From Ashinkailepas kermadecensis (lineage: Eukaryota > Arthropoda > Thecostraca > Neolepadidae), in the NCBI GenBank assembly GCA_034440615.1, contig JAOTOM010005151.1, positions 1 through 64,000 on the forward strand: DNA of 64,000 bases. Direction: 5' to 3'. Below the pieces are notes generated by a model. The model was not told the origin of the DNA. It did no database searches and was given only the letters and a program-made list of their open reading frames with translations. Shown here in pieces: positions 1 to 12,100 of the stretch; within the stretch, counting starts at the first letter, position 1, and each line of letters begins with the position of its first letter. The translations under genes and the position numbers were made by a program.

Positions 1-290
1 GTTATTTTCTAGAAGCATCACTTCAGATAGCTATCGATAGGTAGCAGCACGGTCTAGGTATTACAATCATAAGATTGAATGCTGAACCATAGGTAACAAT
101 ATTTGTCGCCAGATGGCAGGATGATACTATTGAATAGAACTCGGAAGCCCGCGCATCGACGCGTGGGAAAGCATTGCGTGGCGCAGTGCTTGTGGCAGAT
201 GATCGTATATCATTTGCACGTTTTTCGCCCGCAATGTATCGACGCGTGGGAAAATAATGCGACACGCAGTGGCGGATGATCGCATAACCT
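1..290. repeat. Left copy of a large inverted repeat
   Basis: Bases 1-145 match the reverse complement of about 15,205-15,349 almost base for base over the outer 60 bases (shared core TCTAGAAGCATCACTTCAGA), then more loosely through a shared AGATGGCAGGATG block. Bases 155-290 contain two copies of a CGACGCGTGGGAAA...CAGTGGCGGATGATCGCAT unit, which reappears inverted in 14,760-15,130. No ORF of interest lies inside. It may be the end of one large element or simply one of two dispersed copies in opposite orientation. The true left boundary may lie outside the window. Confidence 0.75.
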
Positions 291-494
291 TCACATGCTA
301 TCCGGCCACAATATGATGCCTTTTCGTGTCCTCGCCACCATAGGCGTAGGAACGTCTAAAAAAGTGGGTGGGTCAGGATCAACAGCAGTGACGCACCCAG
401 GAATTTCGCAAAGTACCATGGTTAAGCACTTTTGGATAGATAACCCGATAATTTTAACAGTGAACACACAACTTTTACCGCTAAGATGGGGACC

Positions 495-1063
495 GCTAAA
501 GGCAGGGGTGTCGATTTGTATCCTTTTGTGGGGGCCATGGCCCCACCAATGTTGATCTTGCCCCCCCCCCCCATGTTGATTTGGGCCCCCCCAATAACCT
601 ATGCTATTTTATGCTGTTAAGAAAGCTAAAGGGAAAAAAATGAAAAGCACCATGCTAAGTAGAAACATTGATGTTAGCCAGCACATTTTGTTCTGAAAAG
701 AAATGGATTTGGATTAGATAGTGGACTGACCCTCCACCTTTTGCTGAAAAATGTAAAATTGTGTGTAAAAACAAATAAATAGCTGGAATTCCCTCCACTG
801 TGGAAGTACAGCTTACATCATAAAATATTGAGATTAGCGATGCTGATGCATTTTAAACCAGATTGTCTGAAAGAAAATTTGCTAAGCAACTAAACAACAA
901 TTGCATGGTCATACTGATAATTTCTGAGATCCGAAAATATAGCGGGTTAAATCCGATGATTTTTTGTTGTTTTTTTGTTGTTTTTTTTTGGGGGGGGTCT
1001 AGTGCATTGGCACTTCGCCCTCCCCCCCAATGTTTTTCAAAAATCGACACCCCTGGCTAAAGG
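495..1063. mobile_element. Non-autonomous hAT-type DNA transposon, copy 1
   Basis: The element runs from 503 to 1055 (553 bp). Its perfect 15-bp terminal inverted repeats are CAGGGGTGTCGATTT at 503-517 and its reverse complement at 1041-1055. It is flanked by a perfect 8-bp direct repeat, GCTAAAGG, at 495-502 and 1056-1063. An 8-bp target duplication and a CAGGG-type terminus are hallmarks of the hAT superfamily. There is no transposase ORF, so it must have been moved by an enzyme encoded elsewhere. G/C homopolymer runs lie just inside both ends. Confidence 0.85.
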
Positions 1064-2340
1064 AGTGGGGCAGGCCCCTAGGCGCGCCTATGGCTTACAA
1101 CAACATGCGATACTGAAAAATAACTATCATCACAGCAAAAGTACTTTCAAATTCACACTTCTCGCTGGACTTGGAACTCTTTTCACGACTGATGGATTCT
1201 TTTGTAATAATAGGCTTATCTCCCTGGTGCGAGTGAAAGCATTAGTATTACTGTTGAAATTAAATTTCTTCAACTTCTGCTATGTGCGTGTGTGTAGGGG
1301 TGGGTGCAAGCTCATTACAGCCTCACTAACGGCTAAATTGTGTGCCCTAGTTTCTATGATATAGTACTAAACGTCTTTAAAATGTCACCCGTTGTTCACC
1401 GATGTTGATGAGGAGAAAGAATAGAACGCCTGTGCAAATTATCCCGTAAACGAAAATTTCGAAATGGCGGAAAGAAGTCATTGTGAGTTCACCGATCGGT
1501 ACTTTAGCACAATTCAGATTGTTCTTCATTGAGTTGAGTTCTTCCGCTTAGACATTCTTCGCACCTTCATATTTTCATGGCAAGTTACTAGAATGTGAAG
1601 GTGAGAAAGGGTCTGATTTTGTTTAGATTGCCAGATATAGCCATACTTAGCACCTATTATTCGCCCACAGATGCTTCCCAGGCAGCGTTCACCTTACGAT
1701 TTTGCACTAGCAAGAACGAAGCTTACTTGCTGGTCCATGGCAAAATAATTATCATGATTGTTGCTGGAGAGGATGAGAAAAGGAAAAACGGGTCATCGCT
1801 GGTTGAAGATGCTTTGATCCGGTGTGTGGGAGACCAAGATTGGCAAGCGGACAGAATGGAAAAAAACGCAATAATAATAGTACATGATATTGTGTTCGTC
1901 CTTAGGGCCTAACTCCAACACAGCGGTGATCAGTCACCTGAAACATTCATGTAGTACACATCGTGCACTTTAGAATATCCGCCACTTGAAACGAAATGCT
2001 GCAACTGCATCATGTGGCACCCGCCTGAAACGGAATGAAAGCCTTATTTTGGGGGACCAACAAATCAGTGCAAAATAGCTGACAGAGAGAATACACGGCA
2101 CCTCATAAAGTCATAACATGTTCAGACTTAAGAGCCGCAAGGGCCCATCCTGAATTCAATTCGATGACTAGCTCTCTTCTTCCCACGTTTTTTGGTGGCT
2201 AAGACATCCGGATAACCGCTTAGCTTTCACGCACCTCATCCCTGATTAAATATCAACGCTTCCAGATTGGCTACCGAACTGAGACTCTAGTTAGGTGTTC
2301 TTTTTAACCTTTCCGATTTTTTTATCTTCGGGTTTTTTTT
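1064..2340. other. No gene recognised
   Basis: AT-rich unique-looking sequence with only short ORFs (the longest about 130 codons overlaps the hAT element; another of 105 codons is at 1595-1912). None has a recognisable domain, start context or splice structure. Nothing further is supported here. Confidence 0.5.
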
Positions 2341-2343
2341 AAC

Positions 2344-3300
2344 ATGCGCCCGGGAGGGCCTCTGAAAATTACGCGCACTGGAGGGGGGAGGGGGAGGCGG
2401 ATTCCGCTCCCCCCTAAGATCTCGGCTCCTATTAAAGCTGCTGAAACGAAATTCGCAGGGTACGTGGACCCGATAGTGAACTGTATTGTGTCCACATTTT
2501 ATGGCCTTCGGTCAATATCTTCAAGGTCAAATGTGTTCCCATTTGTAAAAATGTCCTTGTTTTGCGTGGCTTGGCTTGTCATTGTTATTGATCGCTGTGA
2601 TTGTGTTTAAATGCTCCAAAATGGGCATCAATGGTGTTTTGGACATTACTAATGATGCAATGCAGATGCTAGACACAACATGTGACCTCAGGTCACCTAC
2701 ATAGCAGCACTTTATCAGGTCAGTTACCTGTTCCAGTTACCGGAACCGGGCCGCCCGCCCGACTGCTCCGTCGAGCAGTTCGGCGCAATCGGCTTCGTGA
2801 AGAAAGGAGTGAAGTACATGAATAAAGTATGGAAACGCAATCACAATCAGTACAAATGACAAACCGTAGTGCATTTATGACAACATTCCAGTTGATCAAG
2901 TTTGGTTCCATTAACCTGTCATGAACTTGACCTGACTTGACCTCTGTGACCTAACATGACCTTGAAACTATATAGGATATCAATATACATCAAACAAGTC
3001 GCTAGTGTTGCCAAGAACACTTCCCTTTTGCGAATATACGGGAAGCGCATCAGCGCCGATTTTTGTGGTCTGGCGCTAGGAATTTTTTTTCTTTAACGGC
3101 CCCTAACTTGAAAATGTTTCAGTTGATTTCCATTTTCTTGCTTTAAACGACGCGCCGGTCATTTCTAAGCAGGTACGCAGAACATCGCGTATATCGACCG
3201 GTACAATCTGCAGTTATGTACGAAAAACCGGAGGGGTGGGCGGATTTCGCCCCCCCCCCCCCGCCTCCAGTGCGCGTGTTAAGGCTCCGGCCAATTTTGC
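2344..3300. repeat. Segment bounded by inverted G-rich/C-rich motifs; right part dispersed
   Basis: A block reading ACGCGCACTGGAGGGGGG at about 2370-2390 recurs inverted as CCTCCAGTGCGCGT near 3264-3280, each next to a GGCGGATT.CGCCCC stretch. The right part (about 3125-3290) is also present in direct orientation at about 14,285-14,450, with shared blocks such as GCGCCGGTCATTTCTAAGCA and ATATCGACCGGTA. This is a dispersed repeat family, possibly a short non-autonomous element. No clear target duplication was found. Confidence 0.55.
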
Positions 3301-4612
3301 TAGGGGCCCGGCACATGTTTGTGACCTGGACTCTTTTTAAAAAGCTTTGTTGCTTTTTGTGCACCGATGCTATTTTTGAGGTATCGGCGCGTTTTCCCAG
3401 ACCCCGAAGTGTTCATTTAGTGCCAGGTATTTTTGTTCCATTTCTAGGATCATATCGATTTTTTAGGGCCATAGCCAGGGGTGTCCATCAATTTTTTCTA
3501 CTGAGCATGGTGTTTTTCATTTTTTCCCTTTAGCTCTTAACAGCATAAAATAGCATAGGTTATTGGGGGGCCAAATCAAGCATTGGGAGCCAAGATCATG
3601 CTTATTAGTGAGGCCATGGCCCCCAAAGGATACAAATCGACACCCTGGCCATGGCATATCATCACACTTCATATCCTCATGTGACCTTGTCCAGGTCGCA
3701 TCACGTGCCCGTAATCCCCTCTCGATGGTTTCTAAGATTCTGAGATCCGTTCTCGCACTTGAAGTTTTGAGGCCTCCATGCTGTATCAAACCTCGCTTTG
3801 TGCTTTGAGGTCCCCGTTTTGTCTTGATTCTTATAGCTCCCGTTTGTATATTTAGAGCAGCAAAGAGAGTGTTTTAAGGCAATGTCGCTTTTTCCAGACT
3901 CGGTACGCTTTGAAGAGCCCGGTGCATTTTCGTCTTCCAGTTGTGCTCTTAGGGTCCCGCGGTGTTTATTTGGCGTTCCTCGGTCATATTTCTGGGACCC
4001 CAGCACGATATTAGGGGCCCGGTACAATTTCTCGGGATCCCGTCTCGACTTTTCGGGCCCAGTCGCATGGTTCGGGGAGAATCCGACGTCATTTTTCTGG
4101 GCTCGACACAGTTTTTGGTGACTTATTCTGAATTATGTAAAGTCTGAGCCACGGCTTCATTTTTCGAGCCCTCGGTGACATTTTTCGTGTCCCGCCGCGA
4201 TTTGTCGAGCTCCGGAATGTTTTTCGGTGCCGTATGCGATTTTTTAAGGCATCTGGTGGCATGTTTTGACCAAGGAGCGATTTTCCTGGCTCGGACATCT
4301 TTTTCGGAATCTCTGTTTATTTTGGATTGTTCTGGCTTGATTCTTGTCGGTTTCCGATGCGATTTTGGGGTCACGCTGTGATTATTTCGGGACATTGACG
4401 CCAATTTTTGGGAGTCCCGAGGGAATTATTGATGCCTCGACCAGAATTTATGCGATTAACGCCAGGAATTTTGGGTCCCATGTGCGACATTTGGGGGATT
4501 TGGCGTTAGTTCACAGGGCGCGTTGTACTTATTTGACACCAGCGCGATTTTAGCGTTCCCCGGCGTAAACTTTCGGGCCCGGTGCAAGTTTTTTGGTGTC
4601 CGCTGTATATAT
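3300..4612. repeat. Highly degenerate satellite-like repeat
   Basis: The sequence keeps cycling through a loose 20-30 base theme of a T-run followed by CGGG(C)CC and then G(G)TGCGAT or similar, for example TTTTTCGAGCCCTCGGTGAC and ATTTTTCGTGTCCCGCCGCG. Spacing and sequence are both eroded. The same theme returns at about 6,440-6,870. An hAT-type element (3476-3647) is inserted in it. The many short ORFs here follow the periodicity and are not genes. Confidence 0.5.
3468..3655. mobile_element. Non-autonomous hAT-type DNA transposon, copy 2 (internally deleted, inverted)
   Basis: The element spans 3476-3647 (172 bp). The ends are CAGGGGTGTC (3476-3485) and AAATCGACACCCTG (3634-3647). The flanks are GCCATAGC (3468-3475) and GCCATGGC (3648-3655), an 8-bp target duplication with one mismatch. 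The interior is the reverse complement of about 503-670 of copy 1 joined directly to its other end, so about 380 bp of the middle is missing. Shared blocks include AATAACCTATGCTATTTTAT. It is a deletion derivative of the same family. Confidence 0.82.
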
Positions 4613-4699
4613 TTACTAGATGCACACTAACCCCACTGCCATGTTGGTGTGTTCAAAATCGATCCAAGCCACTACGTTCTCCATTGGGTAAGCATCCCA

Positions 4700-5072
4700 A
4701 CCTGGCCTAGCCTAGCATAGCTTAGCCTAACCTAAACTAACCTAACTAAACCTAACCAAGCCTAACCAAACCAAACAAAACCTAACCAAACCTAGCCAGA
4801 CCTAACCAGACCTAACCTAACCTAGCCAAACCTATCCAAACATAACCAAATATAACCAAACCTAGTCTAACTTAAACGAACCTAAACAAACCTAACCCAA
4901 CCTAACCTGACCTAACCGAACCTAACCAAACCTAATCAAACGGAACCAATCCTAAACGAAATCTAACCAAACCGAACCACACCTTAACGAAACCTAACCT
5001 ATCCAAACCAACCTAACTTAACCTAAGCAAACCTAACCAAATCTAACCAAACCGAACCAAACGTAACCTAAT
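4700..5072. repeat. Degenerate interstitial CCTAA (TTAGG-like) tract
   Basis: Nearly continuous variants of CCTAACC, CCTAACCAAA and CCTAGCC over about 370 bp, with smaller patches at 5165-5190. CCTAA is the complement of TTAGG, the common arthropod telomere unit. The variants are mostly CCTAACCAAA-like, so this is either an eroded telomere-type insertion or a simple-sequence tract of similar composition. Confidence 0.7.
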
Positions 5073-6440
5073 ATGAAGAATGGTCATGCCATGCATATAT
5101 CAGAACGATTTGTGGTTCTATTTTACTTAACATGGGCATTTGGCTACTTTTTTATAATCGTCCTTAACCGAACCTACCCTAGCCTATCATGGCCTTACCA
5201 AAGGAGACCTGATTTGATCTGACCCAACCCTGCCCTTTCCTAACGTTATTTCCATACACGCAATAACACAACTGTACTGACCTGCATACACCATAAGTTA
5301 TATTCACTTATGTAAAATCATTCCCACTGTAGATTGGCTGGCGTAGTAGCACGTGCGACTTGTATAATTTTCAACCGATGAAGTTCGCTCCAGGAAACAC
5401 ACCGATTCGTCTATGCAATGAGCCGGTTGAGAAGGCGGAAAATGATGTTTTGTAATGCTTCAGGGCAGCCTTGATTGTAGGAAAAGTTGCTTCGACTTGG
5501 AAAATTTACAGATATCGAATGAATCACAACCGTTTAAGCTATGCGTGCATACCACTTTTTATCAAAAATGTTGCCTAACCGAGACGCTGATGGGGTGGAA
5601 AGCAGAGCCTGTTTTACAGGTCACGACACTTGTCACTCTCGTCGCGATGGCTGACCCCTGGTATGTGGTAGGTGCCCATAGTCAATGGGGAAAGTGTAGC
5701 CGGTACATGGAACCGGGTAATGCAGGCAACGGCGTACCGTTACTTTCGTCCGTTTTCCAGCACCAGACCCAATTGTGAAAAACGATGAAAACGGATACCT
5801 TTTCTTTACACCCTCCTCCGGGTGCACATGCCACGTGCGGCAAATGTTTTTGCACTGTCACGCTTGGAGATTGTCTCGGCTACACCGTGGTGTCGGTTTG
5901 CTATCGATCGGCCAATTTGTTTGCGAGCTATACCGATTGAAACGGAGCCAATTATGTGTACTCAAAATGATCATATTCGGACGTACAAATCCACGTTTCA
6001 CACGTTAAGCCAATTGACGACAGAGGATTTCGGTGCAAACTGTTCTCCAATCACATCGGTGTCGCTCACGTGCAGCACATTGCCTCGATCGCACCGAAAT
6101 TGTGCGCAAGAGCTAGCCAACACTGTGGGCTTTCATGTGGTGTGACACATCCCTCGTTCACCACGATGTGAGCCGAACCGAACGCCAATATGTGGCGGTC
6201 GGGATTTTCGTCTGAAAGAGCCCCAGCCCCATGTTAAACAGGAGTGGAGGCGTCGCTCGAATCGGAGCGCATAGCACGCGCTACACTTCGCCCACCCCTA
6301 CAAATTGTACATTGCCGAATAGCCCATGTGACGGGGTACCTGTCCACCAAATTTGATGGCTCTAGTACGCGCCGGTCTCAGCTCGTAGGTGCCCAACCGA
6401 ACACAGATGCACGCGCCTGGCGGTCACACGATACAGCGCA
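5073..6440. other. No gene recognised
   Basis: Mixed-composition DNA with two overlapping 107-codon open frames (5455-5778 and 5822-6145, plus strand). Their translations have no motif, membrane segment or compositional signature that I recognise. I do not call them genes. Confidence 0.45.
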
Positions 6441-6870
6441 ATTTTGATCAACACTTTGACGCAATTTTTGTGGCCGCAGAATAACATTTCGGGTCGAAAT
6501 TGAGATTTCTGACATTTGGGAAGCCAACTGCGATCTGTGGGCCACCGGTGCTACTTTTTTGGCCCTTAGTGTGATTTCCAAGGTCAGCGGCGTGACGTTT
6601 TTGGGTCCAAGTGCGATTTTGGGACTATGTAGTCATTTGCTGGGATGCCTATCTCGAGTTTGAGTGGCCTCGACACGTCTTTGGAGCTCCAACACGTCTT
6701 GGTTTCTTTTGGAGCGATTGCTGGGACCCTGGAGTGATTTTCTATGTCTGGACTGGTTTTTTTTTGCGCCGGCTTTATTTATTGGGTGTTCTCGATATGG
6801 GTTCTGGGGCACCGGTGCAAGCTATCGAGCCCGTTGCGTGATCTTGAGGGGCCCGGGCGCGAATTTTTGG
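6440..6870. repeat. Second block of the degenerate satellite-like repeat
   Basis: Repeats the theme of a T-run, then GGG/CCC, then GTGCGAT seen at 3.3-4.6 kb, for example near 6595-6620 and 6550-6575. It is strongly eroded. The two blocks flank the CCTAA tract and the unrecognised 5.1-6.4 kb segment. Confidence 0.4.
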
Positions 6871-6937
6871 TGCGACTGCGACTGCCGCAGACTGCAGTCT
6901 GCGACTGCGACTGCGACTGCAGACTGCGACTGCCGGC
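6871..6937. repeat. CGACTG hexamer repeat with an 18-bp palindrome
   Basis: Repeats of GCGACT run in both orientations. CGCAGACTGCAGTCTGCG at 6886-6903 is a perfect 18-bp palindrome at the point where the orientation flips. The region could form a hairpin. The following 6940-7190 is GC-rich and CpG-rich but shows no convincing gene. Confidence 0.7.
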
Positions 6938-7310
6938 ATTGGTGGCCAAAGTAGGCGGCGACGCGCGAGCATCGCGGGCGAGAGATGCTCATCGAAACAC
7001 TGCCCAACTCTGTGGCGCGGGCGTGCCTCGGCCGCCGTCGCCGACTGCGTGCGGGCCGGTCCAGCCGGCCACGTGTGCGTCGTCATGTGTGTGTCAGTGT
7101 ATTGGCTGATCACGTCGACAGCTGGGTGCCGCCGCCACGGAACGGCGCGCGCCAGATGGCACGGAGCCTCGCAGTAGGCTGATGCCATGACTTTAGGGAC
7201 TCGTGGTCGACCACACGTTGTGGGCTTCTGTTGCAGTCGCTAGACTTCGGCTCCGTCGCCGGGTCACACTGAACCCGGCCGGTGTGGTTGGTGCCATAAC
7301 TGATTGGCAT

Positions 7311-7992
7311 ACCGCTACCCGATAATACAAGGCCACGTACGATTTCCCGCGCAGGTAACTGACAGGGGTACTGTGGATACGTGAGCGAGAGTAACGCCGG
7401 ATATGTGCTATGTGTTCACAACCGAGTGTCAGTACACACTGAAGCTGTCAGCCGCCTCCACGACGCTGTTGCTCCCCGCATGGTTCGCATTCGATATCTG
7501 TTTCGTGGTCATGTTATGAGCCATCTTCCATGTTGACTGAAGTGATTAGATCGAAATACGCTGGGTTTCGACAAGAGACTTCGTTGGAAAGCAATGCTCT
7601 CGTCTATGTTTGCATTTGGGTGTATTTGTGTTTTGTTTCATTGTTTTTTTTTGTACGAGTATGAGAAGGCCAACTGTTGGCCAACTGGCCAAAGCACTGT
7701 TGCAGAAGTATGGCTACACGAATACAGTTGCTTATAAAAATAAATGATTTCGATATCAGGGATGTGTTGCTGATTCAATAATTGTTCCCTATTCATGTTC
7801 CCACAACTAATTGCAAATAATTATAAGTGTGTGGGGGGGGGGGGGTCCAGCGTCCCAATCTACCTCCCTCTACCACCCCTTATGAATATCGTGGACATTC
7901 CAAAGGGCCCGTCATTATTCGCAAGGGCTTGTAGGCGATCTTAGGCGCCCAACGACACCCATAAAAAGTGTTGTTGAACTTTCTGTCTCCTC
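7311..7992. other. No gene recognised; poly-G run near 7832-7845
   Basis: Unique-looking DNA with a G homopolymer of about 14 bases. No ORF, RNA gene or mobile element was recognised. Confidence 0.4.
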
Positions 7993-8060
7993 TAGGTTGG
8001 TTATTGGTTTTACGACACGTCGACCGTTGAGTCATGTAGCGTCGCCAATCTCTCACGCCG
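7990..8060 (-). mobile_element. Fragment of tRNA-derived SINE (3' part only)
   Basis: The 3' body of the SINE seen at 21.9, 38.4 and 63.9 kb is present, including GTCGACCGTTGAGTCAT and CGCCAATCTCTCACGCCG, preceded on the plus strand by GGTTGGTTATTGGTTTTACG. The tRNA-like 5' part is absent, so this is a 5'-truncated copy on the minus strand. The GGTT repeats would be its 3' tail. Confidence 0.75.
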
Positions 8061-8649
8061 GCCCAGACAATAGTGTAGAGGAGTAGGAACGGGCCCCTAG
8101 CAGGGCCCTCCGGCAATGCCAGGGACACGTAGAATCTCAAGGATAGGGCGACCGGCCCAGCCACCCCCTTAGCGACGTCCCAGTTTGTGGCACTGACTGC
8201 GAAGATCAGCCGCAAGGAACAAATGATACCCACCCCTCCTCAGGCTTCTGGCTGCGCCATGGGATGTTTTGCATGTGCATGTATGGGCATCTAGTGCTTT
8301 ACATCATTACAAATTATTTGTTCCGAGCTATGACAATTTTATCGATGTAAGATTTAAACGCAATCCCAAATAGCCTTGTTCATTCCACCAATCGTTTTAC
8401 CTCCTGACCTCTCCATTGGGAATGTTTTGACATTTCGATATTCTTAAAGTGTATATTAGACAAACTTGAGCTGTCCAGTTTCGATATGTGTCCAATAGAT
8501 TTCGAGATTTCAGGGAGCGGGAAAATCCACCCCCATAGATTCAGGCCTAAACGAGCCACAATTTAGTAGATGTAGCAAATGCACAGACACCTCTGGTCTT
8601 CTTAATACAACCCCATCGTAACAATATTCTGAGCACGCCTGTGATCTAA

Positions 8650-9100
8650 CGTACGGTTGCTTACGTGCAGCTACTCAGAAGTATGCTTGTACATGCGAAC
8701 ATGCGTACGTTCCCTTGCATCTGTGTACGAACATTTCCGCATATGCACGTACATTTGCACTTACCTATTTTCGTATACGCATCTTCCGCCTACATACATT
8801 TGCGCTTACGTACATTTGCATTTGTGTGTTTTCGTGCTTACGCAGACTTGTGTATGCGTACGATTGTCATGCGTATATTTCCGTTTACGTGCATATGTGG
8901 TACGTTCATTTGGGTGTACATCCATTTGATTATGTACACTTCCCACATGCACAATTAAGCCGACGAACATTTGCGATGTGTGCATTAGCCATACGTACCT
9001 TTGCGTACTTCTGCACTTGAGTAGTGCTGTCATACGTGCATTTGCGCATGCGTACATGTGCTTGCGTACGGTTGCTTACATGCGTCTGCCATACGAACAG
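8650..9100. repeat. Degenerate TACGTACATTTGC tandem repeat
   Basis: Imperfect copies of a 15-20 base unit around TACGTACATTTGCAYTT fill this stretch. Alternating purine-pyrimidine steps (TACGTACA, TGCGTACG) are frequent. The 60-100 codon ORFs on both strands are by-products of the repeat. Confidence 0.65.
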
Positions 9101-12100
9101 TCCGCAGCAAAAATAATGGTACCATATACTGAGCGACGTCAAACTGTTTTGATCTCGGGAACTATATGAACTACCATATAAATATTGCTACGAGAAAGCG
9201 CATGGCGCTTTGGCGTAATTGTATAGTTTATTTATGTGTTGCGCTCTCTTAGTTTTAGTGTAACTCCGCAAATATCAATTTTAGTTTCTCCGGCAGCTCT
9301 CGAGTCGCAGGGTTAAAATAATGATTTTTCGTTAGGTGTGAGATGTCGAGACGAGCACAGTAGGATGTCGAAATTTCCCATGAAATTAGTGTCATTTTGA
9401 AATGCCTTTGATGTCTTTCAGACTCAAATTTGAGCCAGTGGTGTTGGTACTTATGACTGTACCTTTATCATTTGTTTTGAGATTCATGATTTAAGAAGAG
9501 CTATTTTCGGGATAGGGAGAACCATAACCGTGCTATAAACTGCTATTGTATGCTATATCACATTATAGGTAATCCCTTTACCTAAAATTGCATTGCAAAA
9601 TGTTCGTGTATCACCATTCCCTGTCAAGAGCATGCACATGCTACTTATAAACGAGATACTGTTAGAAAGGAGACACAAAGACTTCATAAGCATGCATCAA
9701 GGAGCAGGATGTCAATACTTCTTGGAGAAGGATGTCGATTGAGTGTTCAGAAAGTGGTATATTCCACCCTGTTTCACGAATAATTTATCACTGTCGAGTT
9801 GTGTTCGCCTCAGTTCGGGCCTGTGCTCTGCGCTCCATTCCTCGCTGGCTCCGTCCTCCTGAGCAGCTGGTAATGTGGTGTGGCATTCTGTGCAGAGGCT
9901 ACATTACGATGTGACCTGTGCGTGATGTAATGACGCTTCCCGAGGCATTGTCGATGTCACCGGAAAGAGAGAAAGCTGATTTAACCATAAATTGGGGTGT
10001 CATATCCATACATAAATTGGGGTGACATATGCCACGAATCATGGCTAGCTAGTTTATGGCAGTGGTGTCACCATATTCTCACCCAGGGCTGTGGTGCTGA
10101 GCTTAAATTGACTTAAATTAAATAAAACTTAAATCAAACTCATAACCATTTCTGCTCCTCTAAGAACCTTGCATATCAAACTTATATCAATGCGTCTACG
10201 ATTTTCGCGAGTTGGGCATGACTCAGCTGGCCAAATCCAACGAAGCTCACACGTTTGGGGAAGGGTCTGCAGGGTAAATAATTTACGGAGACTAAATTTC
10301 TCCCTCCCACTGGCGATTCGCTGGTTCATGGGATCCAAAACGTCAAACTACGCAAAGCTAATGAAATGCAGCAAATTCACACAAACTGATTCGCACGGGC
10401 GCACCTCCTCGGATCATCAGGTGACTCGTAGTGCACGTACGACACCCGGTGCTTAGGAGCATAAGTGTCGGAACAGCAAAAAACAAACACTCAGCAGTGG
10501 AGAGGTGACAAATCCCGACCAACACGGGGCCCAGACACAATCATTACTGCGATGTACAAATGATATCGGCCTGACACCTTAATAATATTACGCTTCATTG
10601 GTCCTCACAACTTTGGTGGGGGGGGGCACATGTCTCACCTTTTCTATGATTGGGAAGTCCAAAGTTGTTCGGGGAGAAGAGGGACGATGGATTTCCCAGG
10701 TATGCTCTTCACAGTTAACAACATAAAATTCTGGCTTGCTTAGCACAGCCTCTCTCCCGCCCAACAAACAGTTCTCGAATCCTCTACATAAAAGACGATT
10801 TATGACAGTGGCGTTAGCAAAGAACTGCTAAAGTAGTCGATGCTATCCCATCTCTGTTTCTGTACCCAGCTACGTCTACAGAGTAGCCTTTCCCTGCTCT
10901 TACTTCGTCCCTCCCGACTGTTCCGTGCATTCATCAATATACAGTTTGCAGTTCAGTGCACGGGCGGAGACCCCAGGAGTGGGTGGGGATGTTGGAAATC
11001 AATGCTGTGTGCTGGGCCCGTGATCTCCGTTTCTGGGTGAGAAAACATGAAGCTGAAAACATACAGCTTTCCAAAAATGAGAAACTGGCCATGCAGTGTT
11101 GCAAATTATGGAGTTTTTAATTCGATTGGGCGATCCAGAGGGCCCGCTTCTAAAGATGACCCTTGAGTTGAAAAGATATCTCCATCTACAGCTTAGTGAA
11201 CAGCTTATACGTCACACGCCGGTGATGGATAATACATGAGGGCGTAGTGGGCCTAGGCAGACCTGTTTCATAGCATGCTGGGAGGTCATGTTAACCAATG
11301 GTATGACATATCACGATTATGCATACCGTCATCTTTTTGGGGGATGGGGATCTATTTTAATCATTTAGTGTATATGTATTTTCTTTTCATTACTTTCAGG
11401 AGTATTCTATGGCCATTCGGAAGTCGTGGGAATTGACAGACAAAAATTCGAAGTAACAGATTTAGGAAGTCTGCGTTTTTTCCTCGCATAATTGACTGCG
11501 GATCGAACGGTGTGATTTTTTACTTCCTGAACGGGAATGCAATCGCCAGGGGTCGGTAGAAACGAAACAAAGTCTGCGAACACATGTCAGCTGCTACAAA
11601 ACTTGCACACTTTGCAATACAACGCATACTGACTATTTTTGTGAGGGTTGGTATTTTCCATTCTGCTTCTTAACGGATCAGTATCTGTTTGGAAGAGCTA
11701 GAAAACACAGAAGGAATTAGCTGGCAAGCGAAAGCGCTAATACGACGAACTTCCAAACTAACAGAGGATTTCTGAGAGGTGCTGGTCAGGCAATGCACAA
11801 GCTAAATGCAGGACATGGACATGTTACTAGGACATACTATGTCATACTAGTACATGTTCGTACAATGTTCAAGAAGGACAAGCATGACATAGAAAGCGAA
11901 GAAGCACTAACAATATGGTCGTACAATACATTTACAAAGATAGGAACACTAATCTTGAATGGCGGCTGAGGGTTTTAGGAAATACTGCTGTTTGATGATT
12001 TATAACACTTCTTCAATTCGTTATAGGTTACATGAGGCGAACTATTTTTTTAATGCTAATTTTCGTGCATTCTGGAGTCATTTTTATAACTGATGTGCAC

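Noticed and set aside
5455..6145. Two 107-codon ORFs as genes
   Set aside because: No recognisable domain, no splice or composition support, and lengths that are expected by chance in this much DNA.
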